From Caulobacterales bacterium 32-69-10 (lineage in GTDB: Bacteria > Pseudomonadota > Alphaproteobacteria > Caulobacterales > Caulobacteraceae): a DNA stretch of 27,286 bases. The DNA lies in assembly GCA_002280485.1 (NCBI GenBank), contig NCED01000067.1:1-27286 (forward strand), written 5' to 3'. The position numbers were made by a program, and so were the translations under genes. Shown in pieces: positions 16,138 to 24,860 of this stretch. Numbering within the stretch: the first letter of the stretch is position 1; every line of letters starts with the position of its first letter. The notes under the pieces are model-generated. The model did not search any database and was not told the DNA's origin. It saw nothing but the letters and a program-made list of their open reading frames with translations.

Positions 16138-16239
16138 CCCCTCCCCACTCGCCCCTTGCGGCCACCCTCTCCCGCGCGGGGAGGACGATTCTCGTTAGTG
16201 GCGGGCTGGGGGGTTCACCGCACCGCCCTCAAAACCCAT
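16138..16239. repeat. Degenerate intergenic repeat between convergent genes
   Basis: The 102-base gap holds a C-rich stretch (CCCCTCCCCACTCGCC, then CCACCCTCTCCC) followed by a G-rich stretch. It includes the small palindrome CTCCC-GCGCG-GGGAG. The layout resembles the repeat cluster after scoB. No gene is visible. It may end transcription from both sides. Confidence 0.45.
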
Positions 16240-16938
16240 TCACCGCGCCGGTCGCACCGTCGTGGTCGTGGCGTTGACCGCCGCCGGAACCGGCGGCAGG
16301 GCGGCGGCGGTCTGGTCGCTCCAGGCCACCACATCGCCCATGGCCTTGGCGGTCGCCGTGTCGAAGGCGTCGACGATGGCGCTGACCCGGTTCTCCGTCG
16401 CCGGCTGGCGGTAGTCGAAGTCCCGCTCGTCCAGCAACTGGCCGCCATTGCCGGTCAGGCGCGCCTGCATCGACACCGCCACGGTCGGGATGGTCTCCGG
16501 CCCATTGGGGTACAGCACCACGAAGTCGTGGACGTCAATGCGCAGGGTCATGTCGATGCGGGCCGCCTCGCCGCGGTTGATCAGCCGCGTGGCCCTGGCG
16601 GTGCGGTCGAAGCTGCGCTCGATGGCCTCGCGGAACAGCACCTGGGCCGGCGCGACCCAGCGGGCCGCGGCGATATAGGCGCGCTCGGTCCCGGTGACGC
16701 TGAGCAGGTTGTCGCCGGTCGCCGCGCGCGGGAAGGTTATGGCGCCGAGCAATATGCCCCGGGCGCCAGGGTTATGCGGGGCGGCCGGCGCGGGCTGGGC
16801 GTCGATCCGGTTCCCGAAGCTGTAGAGCTGGGACGGCTCCGACTTGGGGAACACGGACACGCACCCGGACAGGGCGATCGCCAGGATGGGGGCGAGGACC
16901 GGTGCGGCCCCGAGGCGTGCGATGCGGCGAGGGGTCAA
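16240..16938 (-). CDS. ABC-type transport auxiliary lipoprotein of the Mla/MCE system
   Basis: 232 residues. The start is proposed at a TTG (16938-16936) that overlaps the MCE gene stop as TTGA; no ATG lies nearby in frame and the signal sequence begins right there. The N-terminus has an Arg-containing n-region, a hydrophobic core (APVLAPILAIALSGC) and an LSGC lipobox, so Cys would be lipidated. The rest matches the ABC_trans_aux/PqiC-like pattern: SQLYSFG, then a long region with RAYIAAARWVAPAQVLFREAIERSFD and ARIDMTLRIDVHDFVVLYP. Such lipoproteins sit at the outer membrane and connect to the MCE ring in phospholipid traffic. It is the last gene of the operon. Confidence 0.85.
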   Translation of the reverse strand: MTPRRIARLGAAPVLAPILAIALSGCVSVFPKSEPSQLYSFGNRIDAQPAPAAPHNPGARGILLGAITFPRAATGDNLLSVTGTERAYIAAARWVAPAQVLFREAIERSFDRTARATRLINRGEAARIDMTLRIDVHDFVVLYPNGPETIPTVAVSMQARLTGNGGQLLDERDFDYRQPATENRVSAIVDAFDTATAKAMGDVVAWSDQTAAALPPVPAAVNATTTTVRPAR

Positions 16939-17873
16939 GGTTGCACCTCCAGGGTCTTGGCGGCCGGCTTGCTGATCAGCGAGCGCGGGTTCTGTTCGAT
17001 GTCGCCGATCAGGCGGTTCAGGGTCTCGATGGTGGTCTGCAGCTGGATCACGGTCGAAGAAATCTGCGGCAGGCCGTTGGCGGCGAAGTCGGTAGTCGGC
17101 CCCTTCAGGCTGGCCACCAGGGCGCGGCCGTCGACGGCCGCGCCCTTCAGCTCCTCGGCGGCGTCGCCGAGGTTGGCCAGGGTGCGCTTGGCGTCGCCGT
17201 TGATCAGGTTGTTGGTGCTGTTGCTGAGTTCGGCGACCTTCTGGGCCGCCTGGTCGGCGCTGGCGATGGTCTTGTCGAGATTGGCGATCAGATCTTTCTG
17301 ATTGCGGAACTCGGTAGTGATGGCGTGGACGTCCTCGAAGGTGCCCGAGATGGTGGCGATGTTCTTGTCCGAGAGCAGCTTGTTGACCCGGTCCAGCGCG
17401 TCCACGGCGCGGGCAAGCACGGTGCCGCCGCCTTCCAGAATGCTCTCCAGGCTGCCGCGGACCGTGCGGATCACCGGCACGCGGCCCTGCGGGGTGACGT
17501 CCTTCAGCAGCGGGCGGGTGGTCGTGCCGGCGGTGATCTGCACATAGTTGACCCCGGTGATGCCCAGGGGCTCGAGGCTTGCGGTCGAATCGATGCGCAC
17601 CGGCGCGTCGGAGCTGATGCGCACCCGCGCCACCACCCGGTCGGGGCGGTCGCGGTCCAGGCTCAGCTTGGTCACCTCGCCGACCCGGATCCCGTTGAAA
17701 TAGACCTCGCCGCCGGCCGAGAGGCCCCGCACCGGCCCTTTGAAGTCGATGTCGTAAAGGTCGTAGTCGTTGGCGAACTGGACACGGGCCAGCCACACCA
17801 CGAACAGCGCCATCCCCAGCAGCAGGAGCAGCGAGACCACTCCCACGATGGCGTAGTGGGCGTTGCGTTCCAT
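16935..17873 (-). CDS. mlaD: MlaD-like MCE-domain substrate-binding protein
   Basis: 312 residues. A single N-terminal membrane anchor (YAIVGVVSLLLLLGMALFVVWLA, about 7-29) precedes the MCE domain (about 38-117), recognisable by FKGPVRGLSAGGEVYFNGIRVGEV and by ASLEPLGITGVNYVQITAG. The remaining roughly 170 residues are helical with many Ala, Leu, Thr and Asn residues, similar to the long C-terminal helices by which PqiB/Mce-type proteins build a channel across the periplasm. That is longer than E. coli MlaD (about 180 residues). The start codon overlaps the ATPase stop by one base (TGATG). Confidence 0.92.
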   Translation of the reverse strand: MERNAHYAIVGVVSLLLLLGMALFVVWLARVQFANDYDLYDIDFKGPVRGLSAGGEVYFNGIRVGEVTKLSLDRDRPDRVVARVRISSDAPVRIDSTASLEPLGITGVNYVQITAGTTTRPLLKDVTPQGRVPVIRTVRGSLESILEGGGTVLARAVDALDRVNKLLSDKNIATISGTFEDVHAITTEFRNQKDLIANLDKTIASADQAAQKVAELSNSTNNLINGDAKRTLANLGDAAEELKGAAVDGRALVASLKGPTTDFAANGLPQISSTVIQLQTTIETLNRLIGDIEQNPRSLISKPAAKTLEVQP

Positions 17874-18802
17874 CAGGCTTCTCCCGTCCCGGCCGCGGCG
17901 GCGGGGGCGTCTTGCGTGGCGGTCTTGGCCTTCGTCCCGGACTTCGGCTTGGCGGCGTCCCTTTGGGCCGCCTCGGCCTCGGCGGCGATCTCCGAGCTCT
18001 TGGCCGCGCGGCCGCGGGGCCCGAGGAAGTACTCCCGGATCCAGGGGTGCTCAGACGTCTCCAGCTCGGCGATGGGCGCGCAGGCCACCACCGTCTTGTC
18101 CGCGATCACCGCCACTCGGTCGCAGAGGGCGTAGAGGCTGTCGAGATCGTGGGTGATCATGAACACGGTCAAGCCTAGGCTGGCCGATAGGTTCCGGATC
18201 AGCTGGTCGAACTGGTCCGCGCCGATGGGGTCGAGGCCGGCGGTCGGCTCATCGAGGAACAGCAGCTCGGGGTCCATGGCCAGGGCGCGGGCCAGGCCCG
18301 CCCGCTTGCGCATGCCGCCCGACAGCTCGGCCGGCTTCAGGTCGCCGGCGTGGTCCGGCAGGCCGGTCAGGGCGATCTTCAGGTCGGCCAGGTCGTCGAT
18401 CAGGCTCTGCGGCATGCGGGTATGCTCGCGCATCGGCGCCCCGACGTTGTCGCGCACGCTGAGGGACGAGAACAGCGCGCCCCCCTGGAACAGCACGCCC
18501 CAGCGGCGCTCCAGCGTATGGCGCTCCTCATCCGAGGCCCGGTGCGGGTCGATGCCGAACACCGTGACCTCCCCCCCATCCGGCTGGCGCAGGCCGATCA
18601 GGCTGTTCAGCAGCACGGTCTTACCCGCGCCGGACCCGCCGACGAGGCCGAACACCTCGCCCTTGCGCACGGACAGGTCGAGGCCGTCGTGGACGACGTG
18701 GTCGCCGTACTTGGAGACGAGCCCCTTCACCTCGATGACCAGCTCGGCGTCTTCGCCCGGGGCGGTTCGCTCGTGGCGGATCTGATCGTCGGTCCCGCTC
18801 AT
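17873..18802 (-). CDS. mlaF: MlaF-like ABC transporter ATP-binding protein
   Basis: 309 residues. All ABC ATPase motifs are present: Walker A GGSGAGKT, a Q-loop in GVLFQGGALFSSLSV, the signature LSGGMRKRAG, Walker B ELLFLDEPTAGLDP, and the switch His in MITHDLDSL. The MRKR form of the signature is typical of the MlaF subgroup. It powers phospholipid movement with MlaE at the inner membrane. The start overlaps the permease stop as ATGA. About 45 residues at the C-terminus after FLGPRGRAAK are Ala/Lys/Thr-rich and beyond the normal MlaF length, probably a disordered tail. Confidence 0.94.
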   Translation of the reverse strand: MSGTDDQIRHERTAPGEDAELVIEVKGLVSKYGDHVVHDGLDLSVRKGEVFGLVGGSGAGKTVLLNSLIGLRQPDGGEVTVFGIDPHRASDEERHTLERRWGVLFQGGALFSSLSVRDNVGAPMREHTRMPQSLIDDLADLKIALTGLPDHAGDLKPAELSGGMRKRAGLARALAMDPELLFLDEPTAGLDPIGADQFDQLIRNLSASLGLTVFMITHDLDSLYALCDRVAVIADKTVVACAPIAELETSEHPWIREYFLGPRGRAAKSSEIAAEAEAAQRDAAKPKSGTKAKTATQDAPAAAAGTGEA

Positions 18803-19909
18803 ATGTCGAGCTCCAGGAAGATCAGGGCGAATATGGCGTCGAGCACGATGATGGCGAACAGGGCCTGGACCACCGCCGTGGTCACCCGTCGGCCCAACTG
18901 CTCGACGTCGCCGCCGACCTCGAAGCCCTGGCGGCAGCCGATGGCGGCGATGATGATGGCCATCACCGGCGCCTTGACGATGCCGACCCAGAAGTGGGTC
19001 ACGCCGACGTTGGACAGCAGACGTTCGAAGAAGAATGACGGCGACAGGCTGAGCACGCCCCAGATCACCAGCAGGCCGCCGATCATGCCGGCGATCATGG
19101 CCACGAAGACCAGCAGGGGCATCATGACCAGCATGGCGAGGAAGCGGGGCAGGACCAGCGCTTCGAACGGGTCGACGCCGAGCACCTGCATGGCGTCGAC
19201 TTCCTGATTCATCTTCATCGCCCCGAGTTCGGCGGCGAAGCTGGAGGCGGACCGGCCGGCCAGGATGACCGCGGTGATCAGGACGGCGAACTCGCGCAGC
19301 ACCCCCACCCCGACCAGCTCGACCGAGAAGACGGAGGCCCCGAACTGGGTCAGCAGATTGGCGCAGAAAACCGATGGTGGCGCCGACGAAGAAGTTGGTG
19401 GCGGTGATGATCGGCAGGGCGTCGAGCCCGGTGCGCTCCATCAGCGAGAACAGCGGCGCCAGGCGGACGCGGCGCGGATTGCGGACGACCTGGCCGACCG
19501 TGGTCACCAGCCGGCCGTAGAAGGTGAAGGTTCCGATCAGGTCCTGGGCGAACCGCTCCACCCCCTGCCCCACCTTGGCGAGGAAGGCGGTGAAGTTGCG
19601 CTTGGGCGGGGACGCGCGCTTGGCGGCCGTGGCCTCGCCGACGAGTTCCATGAGCCGGATCGCATCCGGGCGCGTCTCTAGCCCCGGCGCTCCGGGCCTC
19701 AACTTGGCGACCCGGGCCAGTTCATAGGCGCCGGCAGTATCGAACAGGCCCAGCCCAACCAGGTCCACCCCCGCCGGCTTAACGTCGCGCAGGGCCTCCG
19801 CCAGGCGCGCGCCGGCGCGGCCGATTCCCAGCGAGGTCCAATCGCCGGTCAGGACGAGCACAGCCCCGCCGTCCCGCCGCTTCAGGTGGAAGTCGGCAGG
19901 TTGGCTCAC
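18799..19909 (-). pseudogene. mlaE: MlaE-like lipid ABC transporter permease with N-terminal STAS domain, frameshifted
   Basis: The gene starts at ATG 19909-19907 (MSQPADFHLKRRDGGAVLVL). The first roughly 95 residues form an MlaB-like STAS domain fused to the permease. The permease follows: FTFYGRLVTTVGQVVRNPRR and ITATNFFVGATIGFL. At about 19362-19366 the frame breaks: expected conserved sequence (a Gly-Ala-Asn-Leu-Leu-Thr-Gln-Phe stretch) resumes in another frame and continues through GVLREFAVLITAVILAGRSA, AMKMNQEVDAMQVLGVDPFEALVLPR to the stop at 18799. Two missing bases would restore a 370-residue protein, the usual size of this fused form. It may be a true mutation or a sequence error. 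Without it the downstream transport genes lose their channel. Confidence 0.85.
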
Positions 19910-20222
19910 CGTAAAGTTCGCGATTGCAGCATGGGGCCCCTAACACCGGGAACTTACCGGCAGTTCCATGAGTTAATCAAACGGCCAAGCCTTGGAAAGG
20001 CGTTCCATAGGAACGCACACCGCTTGGGCTGCCTGACCTCTTGCCATTCCACCCGGCAGCATAGGCCGCGCCGGTCGCTTTCGCGCAAGTATAGATCAGC
20101 CCAGGTTATTTAACAAATGATGCGCGCACCCCGGAAATACACGCACTTCAGGCCGGAACTCAACATCTCGCACATGCGTTAGAAAAATGCCGCGTTCAAA
20201 TCTCCAGTAAGGGATTACCGCC
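19910..20222. promoter_or_regulatory. Divergent intergenic region with GGAAC/GTTCC inverted repeats
   Basis: 313 bases without a gene, between the Mla operon (minus) and the glycosyltransferase-mutase gene (plus); more AT-rich than its surroundings. Two inverted repeats share the same core: GGAACT/AGTTCC (19949-19954 with 19962-19967, spacer 7) and GCGTTCC/GGAACGC (20000-20006 with 20010-20016, spacer ATA). One more GGAACT lies at 20155-20160. A third small palindrome is CCAAG-C-CTTGG (19985-19995). This pattern suggests binding sites of a dimeric regulator controlling one or both genes; none is identified. Specific -35/-10 elements were not assigned. Confidence 0.5.
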
Positions 20223-22646
20223 TTGCACGACAAGCTGACCCCCCGCGCCGCGTCCATCATCGCCCCCGCCGCGTTCGGGCGCCGTGGCGGAGACACCCTT
20301 ATCTGTTTCTCACATCTACGCTGGGATTTCGTGTTCCAGCGGCCTCAGCATCTGATGACGCGCTTCGCTCAGTCGCGCCGGGTCGTGGTGTTCGAAGAGC
20401 CGATCCCGCTGGAGGCCGACGCCGAGGCGCGCCTGGATATGAGGACCGACGCCAAGAGCGGCGTCACCATCGCCACACCCCGGTTGCCGGAAGGCCTGGA
20501 CGGGGACCGGGCCGAAGCGGCGCTTGAACGCCTGCTGGACGGGCTGGTCGAGGCCGAGAAGATCGAGCGGCCGGTGCTGTGGTACTACACCCCCATGATG
20601 CTGGGCTTCTCGCGCCGCCTGGCCGAAGACGCCGCGTGCGTCGTCTACGACTGCATGGACGAACTCTCGAATTTCCGCTTCGCCCCCGAGCGGCTCAAGA
20701 CTCTGGAGCGCGACCTGGTCGGCCTGGCCGACGTGGTCTTCACCGGAGGCTATTCGCTGTACGAGGCCAAGCGGGGCTGGCACGCCAACATCCATCCCTT
20801 CCCCTCCAGCGTCGACCGGGCCCACTTCGCCAAGGCGCGCGCCCAGTCGCATGCGGCGAACGAGGCCGAGCCCGACGACCAGGCGCACCTGCCCCATCCG
20901 CGGCTGGGCTTCTACGGCGTGATCGACGAGCGGATGGACCTGCAGCTGATCGCGGCCCTGGCCGACGCCCACCCGGATTGGTCGATCGTCATGGTCGGCC
21001 CGGTGGTCAAGGTCGACCCGGCCGACCTGCCGCGCCGCTACAACCTGCACTACCTGGGCGGCAAGGGTTACGCCGACCTGCCTAAGTACCTGGCGGGCTG
21101 GGACGTGGCGCTGATGCCGTTCGCCATCAATGAATCCACCCGCTTCATCAGCCCGACCAAGACCCCGGAATACCTGGCCGGCGGCAAGCCGGTGGTCTCC
21201 ACGGCCATCGTCGACGTCATCCGCCACTACGGCGAACTCGACGCGGTGCGGGTCGCCGACGACCACCAAGGCTTCATCGCCGAGTGCGAAGCGGCCCTCG
21301 CCATGTCGCAGACCGGCATCGACAAGACCGGCCGCCCCTGGCTGGAAGCGGTGGACAAGGTTCTGGCCGACCTCTCCTGGGACACCACCTACGCCCGCAT
21401 GGCCGCCCTGGTCGACGAGGGCATGGTGCGCCGCTCGCAGGCGGCGGCCACGGCCGTCAATGCTCCCGCCATCCAGCCGGCCGGCCGACGTCGCCACTTC
21501 GACTATCTGATCTGCGGCGCCGGTTTCGCCGGCTCGGTCCTGGCCGAGCGGCTGGCCTCGCAGTCGAACAAGAAGGTCCTGCTGATAGACCGCCGGCCCC
21601 ACGTCGGCGGCAACGCCTACGACAAGCACGACGAGGCGGGGATCCTGTTCCACCAGTACGGCCCGCACATCTTCCACACCAATTCGGACGAGATCGTACG
21701 CCACCTGTCGCAGTTCACCGGCTGGCGGACCTACGAACACAAGGTGCTGGCGAGCGTGGACGGCCAGCTGGTGCCGATCCCGATCAACCGCACCACCGTC
21801 AACATGCTCTACGGGCTGAACCTGACAACCGACGAGCAATGCGAAGCCTTCCTCAAGTCGAAGGCCGAGCCGGTGGACAGGATTCGCACATCGGAGGACG
21901 TGGTGGTCTCGGCCGTCGGCCGCGAACTCTACGAGAAGTTCTTCCAAGGCTATACGCGCAAGCAGTGGGGGGTCGATCCCTCACAGCTCGACAAGTCGGT
22001 GACCAGCCGCGTTCCGACCCGCACCAACACCGACGACCGCTATTTCAATGACAGCTTCCAGGCCATGCCGAAGCTGGGCTTCACCCACATGTTCGAGAAC
22101 ATGCTGGACCACGACAACATCACCATCATGACCGAGACCGAGTTCGCGGACGTGAAGGATGACGTGCTCTACGACCGCCTGGTGTTCACCGGTCCGGTCG
22201 ATGAGTTCTTCGACTTCCGCTACGGCAAGCTGCCCTACCGGTCGCTGCGTTTCGTGCACCAGACCCACGACATGGAGCAGTACCAGCCGGTGGCCGTGGT
22301 CAACTATCCGCACCCGGACACGCCCTACACGCGGATTTCCGAGTACAAGCACCTGACCGGCCAGAAGCACGCCAAGACCTCGATCACCTTCGAGTATCCG
22401 AGCGCCGAAGGCGACCCCTACTACCCGATCCCCCGCGAGGAGAACCAGGTCCTGTACAAGAAGTACGAGGCCCTGGCGCTGGCGCGGCCGGACGTGTCGT
22501 TCGTCGGGCGGCTGGCGACCTACAAGTACTACAACATGGACCAGGTCGTCGGTCAGGCCCTGGCGACTTACCGCCGCCTTGTCGAGCGCGAGCGCGCCGG
22601 CGAGCTGGCGACGGGCCGAGAGCTGGAATCGGGCCTCAGGGCCTAG
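20223..22646 (+). CDS. Fused glycosyltransferase / UDP-galactopyranose mutase
   Basis: 807 residues from a TTG at 20223, preceded by AAGGGA; no better start is near. Residues about 27-400 form a GT-B-type glycosyltransferase: FSHLRWDFVFQRPQHLMTRF, VYDCMDELSNFRF, LGFYGVIDERMDLQLI, MVGPVVKV, then the donor-site-like FISPTKTPEYLAGGKPVVST. After a short linker, about 426 to the end is UDP-galactopyranose mutase (Glf): the FAD fold FDYLICGAGFAGSVLAERL, RRPHVGGNAYD, FHQYGPHIFHT, FFQGYTRKQWG and a C-terminal RLATYKYYNMDQVV. Glf makes UDP-galactofuranose from UDP-galactopyranose. Joining it to a transferase suggests a cell-surface glycan with galactofuranose, though the transferase donor is not proven. 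A terminator follows. Confidence 0.9.
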   Translation: MHDKLTPRAASIIAPAAFGRRGGDTLICFSHLRWDFVFQRPQHLMTRFAQSRRVVVFEEPIPLEADAEARLDMRTDAKSGVTIATPRLPEGLDGDRAEAALERLLDGLVEAEKIERPVLWYYTPMMLGFSRRLAEDAACVVYDCMDELSNFRFAPERLKTLERDLVGLADVVFTGGYSLYEAKRGWHANIHPFPSSVDRAHFAKARAQSHAANEAEPDDQAHLPHPRLGFYGVIDERMDLQLIAALADAHPDWSIVMVGPVVKVDPADLPRRYNLHYLGGKGYADLPKYLAGWDVALMPFAINESTRFISPTKTPEYLAGGKPVVSTAIVDVIRHYGELDAVRVADDHQGFIAECEAALAMSQTGIDKTGRPWLEAVDKVLADLSWDTTYARMAALVDEGMVRRSQAAATAVNAPAIQPAGRRRHFDYLICGAGFAGSVLAERLASQSNKKVLLIDRRPHVGGNAYDKHDEAGILFHQYGPHIFHTNSDEIVRHLSQFTGWRTYEHKVLASVDGQLVPIPINRTTVNMLYGLNLTTDEQCEAFLKSKAEPVDRIRTSEDVVVSAVGRELYEKFFQGYTRKQWGVDPSQLDKSVTSRVPTRTNTDDRYFNDSFQAMPKLGFTHMFENMLDHDNITIMTETEFADVKDDVLYDRLVFTGPVDEFFDFRYGKLPYRSLRFVHQTHDMEQYQPVAVVNYPHPDTPYTRISEYKHLTGQKHAKTSITFEYPSAEGDPYYPIPREENQVLYKKYEALALARPDVSFVGRLATYKYYNMDQVVGQALATYRRLVERERAGELATGRELESGLRA

Positions 22647-22672
22647 GCCCCCGCCACGATCCGAAACGAAAG

Positions 22673-22703
22673 AGCCCCGTCGGAGCGATCCGGCGGGGCT
22701 TTT
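22673..22703 (+). terminator. Rho-independent terminator after the glycosyltransferase-mutase gene
   Basis: AGCCCCGTCGGA (22673-22684) pairs with TCCGGCGGGGCT (22689-22700), with one wobble/mismatch, around the loop GCGA, and is followed by a TTTT run. It lies 27 bases after the stop. The A-rich run before the stem (ACGAAAGAG) could let it also end the convergent phytochrome transcript. Confidence 0.88.
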
Positions 22704-22724
22704 CTACGCCTCACCCCTTCGGTC

Positions 22725-24860
22725 TTACGACCGCACGGAGCTCGGCGCCGTCAGCACGGCCTTCAGCCCCGGGGCGTTGTCCTCGTAGGCGAGCTCGCCG
22801 CCGAGCTGGCCGACCAGGGCCGCCATCATCCGCGAGCCGAAGCCCTGGCGGGGCGAGACGCGCCCGCCGCCCTTGTCGGCGACGGTGAGCACCACATTGG
22901 CGCGCTCTTCCTCCAGCTTGACCAAGACCGGCCCGGCGCCCCCGCCATAGGCGTACTTGTTGATGTTGATCATCAGCTCGGTCAGCACCAGGCCCAGGCT
23001 GATGGCCCGGTCGATGGGCAGGAGGGTCGGGGCGAGGTCGATCACGGCCTGAGGCCCCCACTCCGGCCCCATGGCGCTGAGCGTGTCGTCGCAAAGTTCT
23101 TCGAGGTAGCGGGCGGCGTCGACGGTCTCGATGTGGTCGCCCCGGTACAGGCGCCGGTGCACCAGGGCCACGGCGCTGAGCCGCCGGTTGGCCTCGGTGA
23201 TCGCCGCCTTCAACTCCGGACTATCCGACGTGCGGGCCTGCAGGCTCAGGAAGCTCGACACCAGTTGCAGGCTGTTCTGCACCCGGTGGTTCACCTCGCC
23301 GATCAGGTACTGCTTCTGCTCGATCAGCTGGTCCTTGTCCTTCAGGGTCTCGCCGAGGCGGCGGTTCAGCTCCTTGAGGCGACGGCTCTGGCGCACATCG
23401 CGCACGGCGTCGCCGAGGCGCCCAGCCGCCTCGATCTCCGCCAGGGTCCAGCGGCGCGAGCGGCCCTGCACCACCTCGCGCCAGGCGGCGAAGGAGGCCC
23501 GCGGCGACAAGGCCGTCGAGGCGTCGCCGTTGACGGCCTTGTGCGGGTTGCCCGCCCATTCGACCACCTCGACCTGCTCGGCGCGAAACCACATCAGCAC
23601 CCACGGCTCGTCGGCCGACAGGGTCAGGACCAGGACGCCGCTGCCGTTCTTCCGAAAGCGCTCCGCCGGTGGATAGGCGGTCTCCAGCCGGTCGGTGGCG
23701 AAGACCGGGTCGCCGCCGCGCCTCGCCGCCCAGTCCGCCAGGCCGCGGATCTCGGTCTCCTTCGGTACGACGCCGCCGCTGACCAGTTCAGCCCCGCGGA
23801 TCACCGCGACCCCGTCGCCGCGCAGCATCAGCCGCACCTCGGAAAGGTGGCGGGAAAGGGCGTCGTCGAGCGAGCCCTCCCGCGACAGCAGGCCGACGAT
23901 GTCGTCTTCGAAACTGCGCAGGCGCATGCGCTCGCGATAGGTCTCCGCCTCTTCCTTGGCCTTGATCTGGCGGCCCAGCGCGCGGGCCAGCGCCCGGCCG
24001 GCCGAGCGGGTCTCATAGCCGAGCCGGCGCGGCGTCTCGTTGTGGCAGGCGATCAGGCCCCACAGGGCGCCGTCGGTCACCACCGAGAAGGAGGCGGACG
24101 CCCCCACCCCCATGTTTCGCAGGTACTGCAGGTGGATGGGCGACACGCTGCGCAGAGCGCTGTCGCTGAGATCCAGCGGCTCGCCCGGCGTCTCAGCGGG
24201 CCGCAGCGGGGCCGGGACATAGTCGGCCTGCGGGATCACCCGCACCAGGTTGCGGACATACAGAGCCCGGGCCTGGCGGGGGATGTCGGTGGCGGGAAAG
24301 TGGTGGTGAAGGAAGGCGTGCTGGCCGTCGGCCTTGGCCTCGGACAGCACCCGGCCGGCGCCGTCGTCGAGGAAGCGGTAGACCATGACCCGGTCGAAGC
24401 CGGTCAGGCGGCGGAATTCGACCGCGGCCACGTCGCAGACGTCCTGCAGGGTCGCGGCCCGCTCGAAGGCTGCGGCGGAGGCCTCCAGCCCGGCCAGGAC
24501 GACCGCGGCGGGCTGGGCGTCGTCGGGCGCCGGCTCGAGCTCGACGAGCAGCCAGTCGTCGCCCCGGTTGGCGCTGAGCTCAAGGCGTTCCCCACCCACG
24601 CCTTCCATCTCGCCGAGATAGCCGCCCAGCGGTCCCGCCACGATGGCGGCGGCGCGGGCGGTCATGGCTTCGCCGATCAGTTCGGCCAGGGGCCGTCCCT
24701 CCCAGGCGCCGCGGCCCAGGCGCGCCTCGACGGCGCCCGCCACGCGCCGGACGGTCAGGTCCGGGACGGAAACGACCAGCAGCATGCCGTGCGGCTGAAT
24801 CGCGCCCGGAACGTGAATCGGCTCGCGATCGCAGGCGGCGAGATCGGGCGTGTCGCTCAT
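22725..24860 (-). CDS. bphP: Bacteriophytochrome sensor histidine kinase (HWE/HisKA_2 type)
   Basis: 711 residues with the order PAS-GAF-PHY-kinase. Cys10 in AACDREPIHVPGAIQPHG is the biliverdin attachment site. GAF features are PATDIP (189-194), His243 in SPIHLQYLRNMGV and His273 in IACHNETP. The PHY tongue motif is PRASF (453-457). A helical linker (about 488-518) leads to the phospho-acceptor His525 in GEVNHRVQNSLQLV, which is of the HisKA_2/HWE class, not the classical HisKA; the N-box is ELMININKYAYGG (628-640). The protein should sense red/far-red light through biliverdin and phosphorylate a separate regulator. Its start overlaps the heme oxygenase stop as ATGA. No response regulator is next to it. 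Confidence 0.95.
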   Translation of the reverse strand: MSDTPDLAACDREPIHVPGAIQPHGMLLVVSVPDLTVRRVAGAVEARLGRGAWEGRPLAELIGEAMTARAAAIVAGPLGGYLGEMEGVGGERLELSANRGDDWLLVELEPAPDDAQPAAVVLAGLEASAAAFERAATLQDVCDVAAVEFRRLTGFDRVMVYRFLDDGAGRVLSEAKADGQHAFLHHHFPATDIPRQARALYVRNLVRVIPQADYVPAPLRPAETPGEPLDLSDSALRSVSPIHLQYLRNMGVGASASFSVVTDGALWGLIACHNETPRRLGYETRSAGRALARALGRQIKAKEEAETYRERMRLRSFEDDIVGLLSREGSLDDALSRHLSEVRLMLRGDGVAVIRGAELVSGGVVPKETEIRGLADWAARRGGDPVFATDRLETAYPPAERFRKNGSGVLVLTLSADEPWVLMWFRAEQVEVVEWAGNPHKAVNGDASTALSPRASFAAWREVVQGRSRRWTLAEIEAAGRLGDAVRDVRQSRRLKELNRRLGETLKDKDQLIEQKQYLIGEVNHRVQNSLQLVSSFLSLQARTSDSPELKAAITEANRRLSAVALVHRRLYRGDHIETVDAARYLEELCDDTLSAMGPEWGPQAVIDLAPTLLPIDRAISLGLVLTELMININKYAYGGGAGPVLVKLEEERANVVLTVADKGGGRVSPRQGFGSRMMAALVGQLGGELAYEDNAPGLKAVLTAPSSVRS

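Noticed and set aside
16156..17301. Plus-strand open frame covering the lipoprotein and MCE genes
   Set aside because: It starts in a palindromic repeat and its composition (Arg, Gly, Ala, Val) is typical antisense; the minus-strand genes have lipobox and MCE motifs and overlapping start-stop junctions.
19355..19372. Programmed ribosomal frameshift in mlaE
   Set aside because: There is no slippery heptamer with a downstream pseudoknot in the needed phase, and mlaE homologues known to me are read in a single frame.
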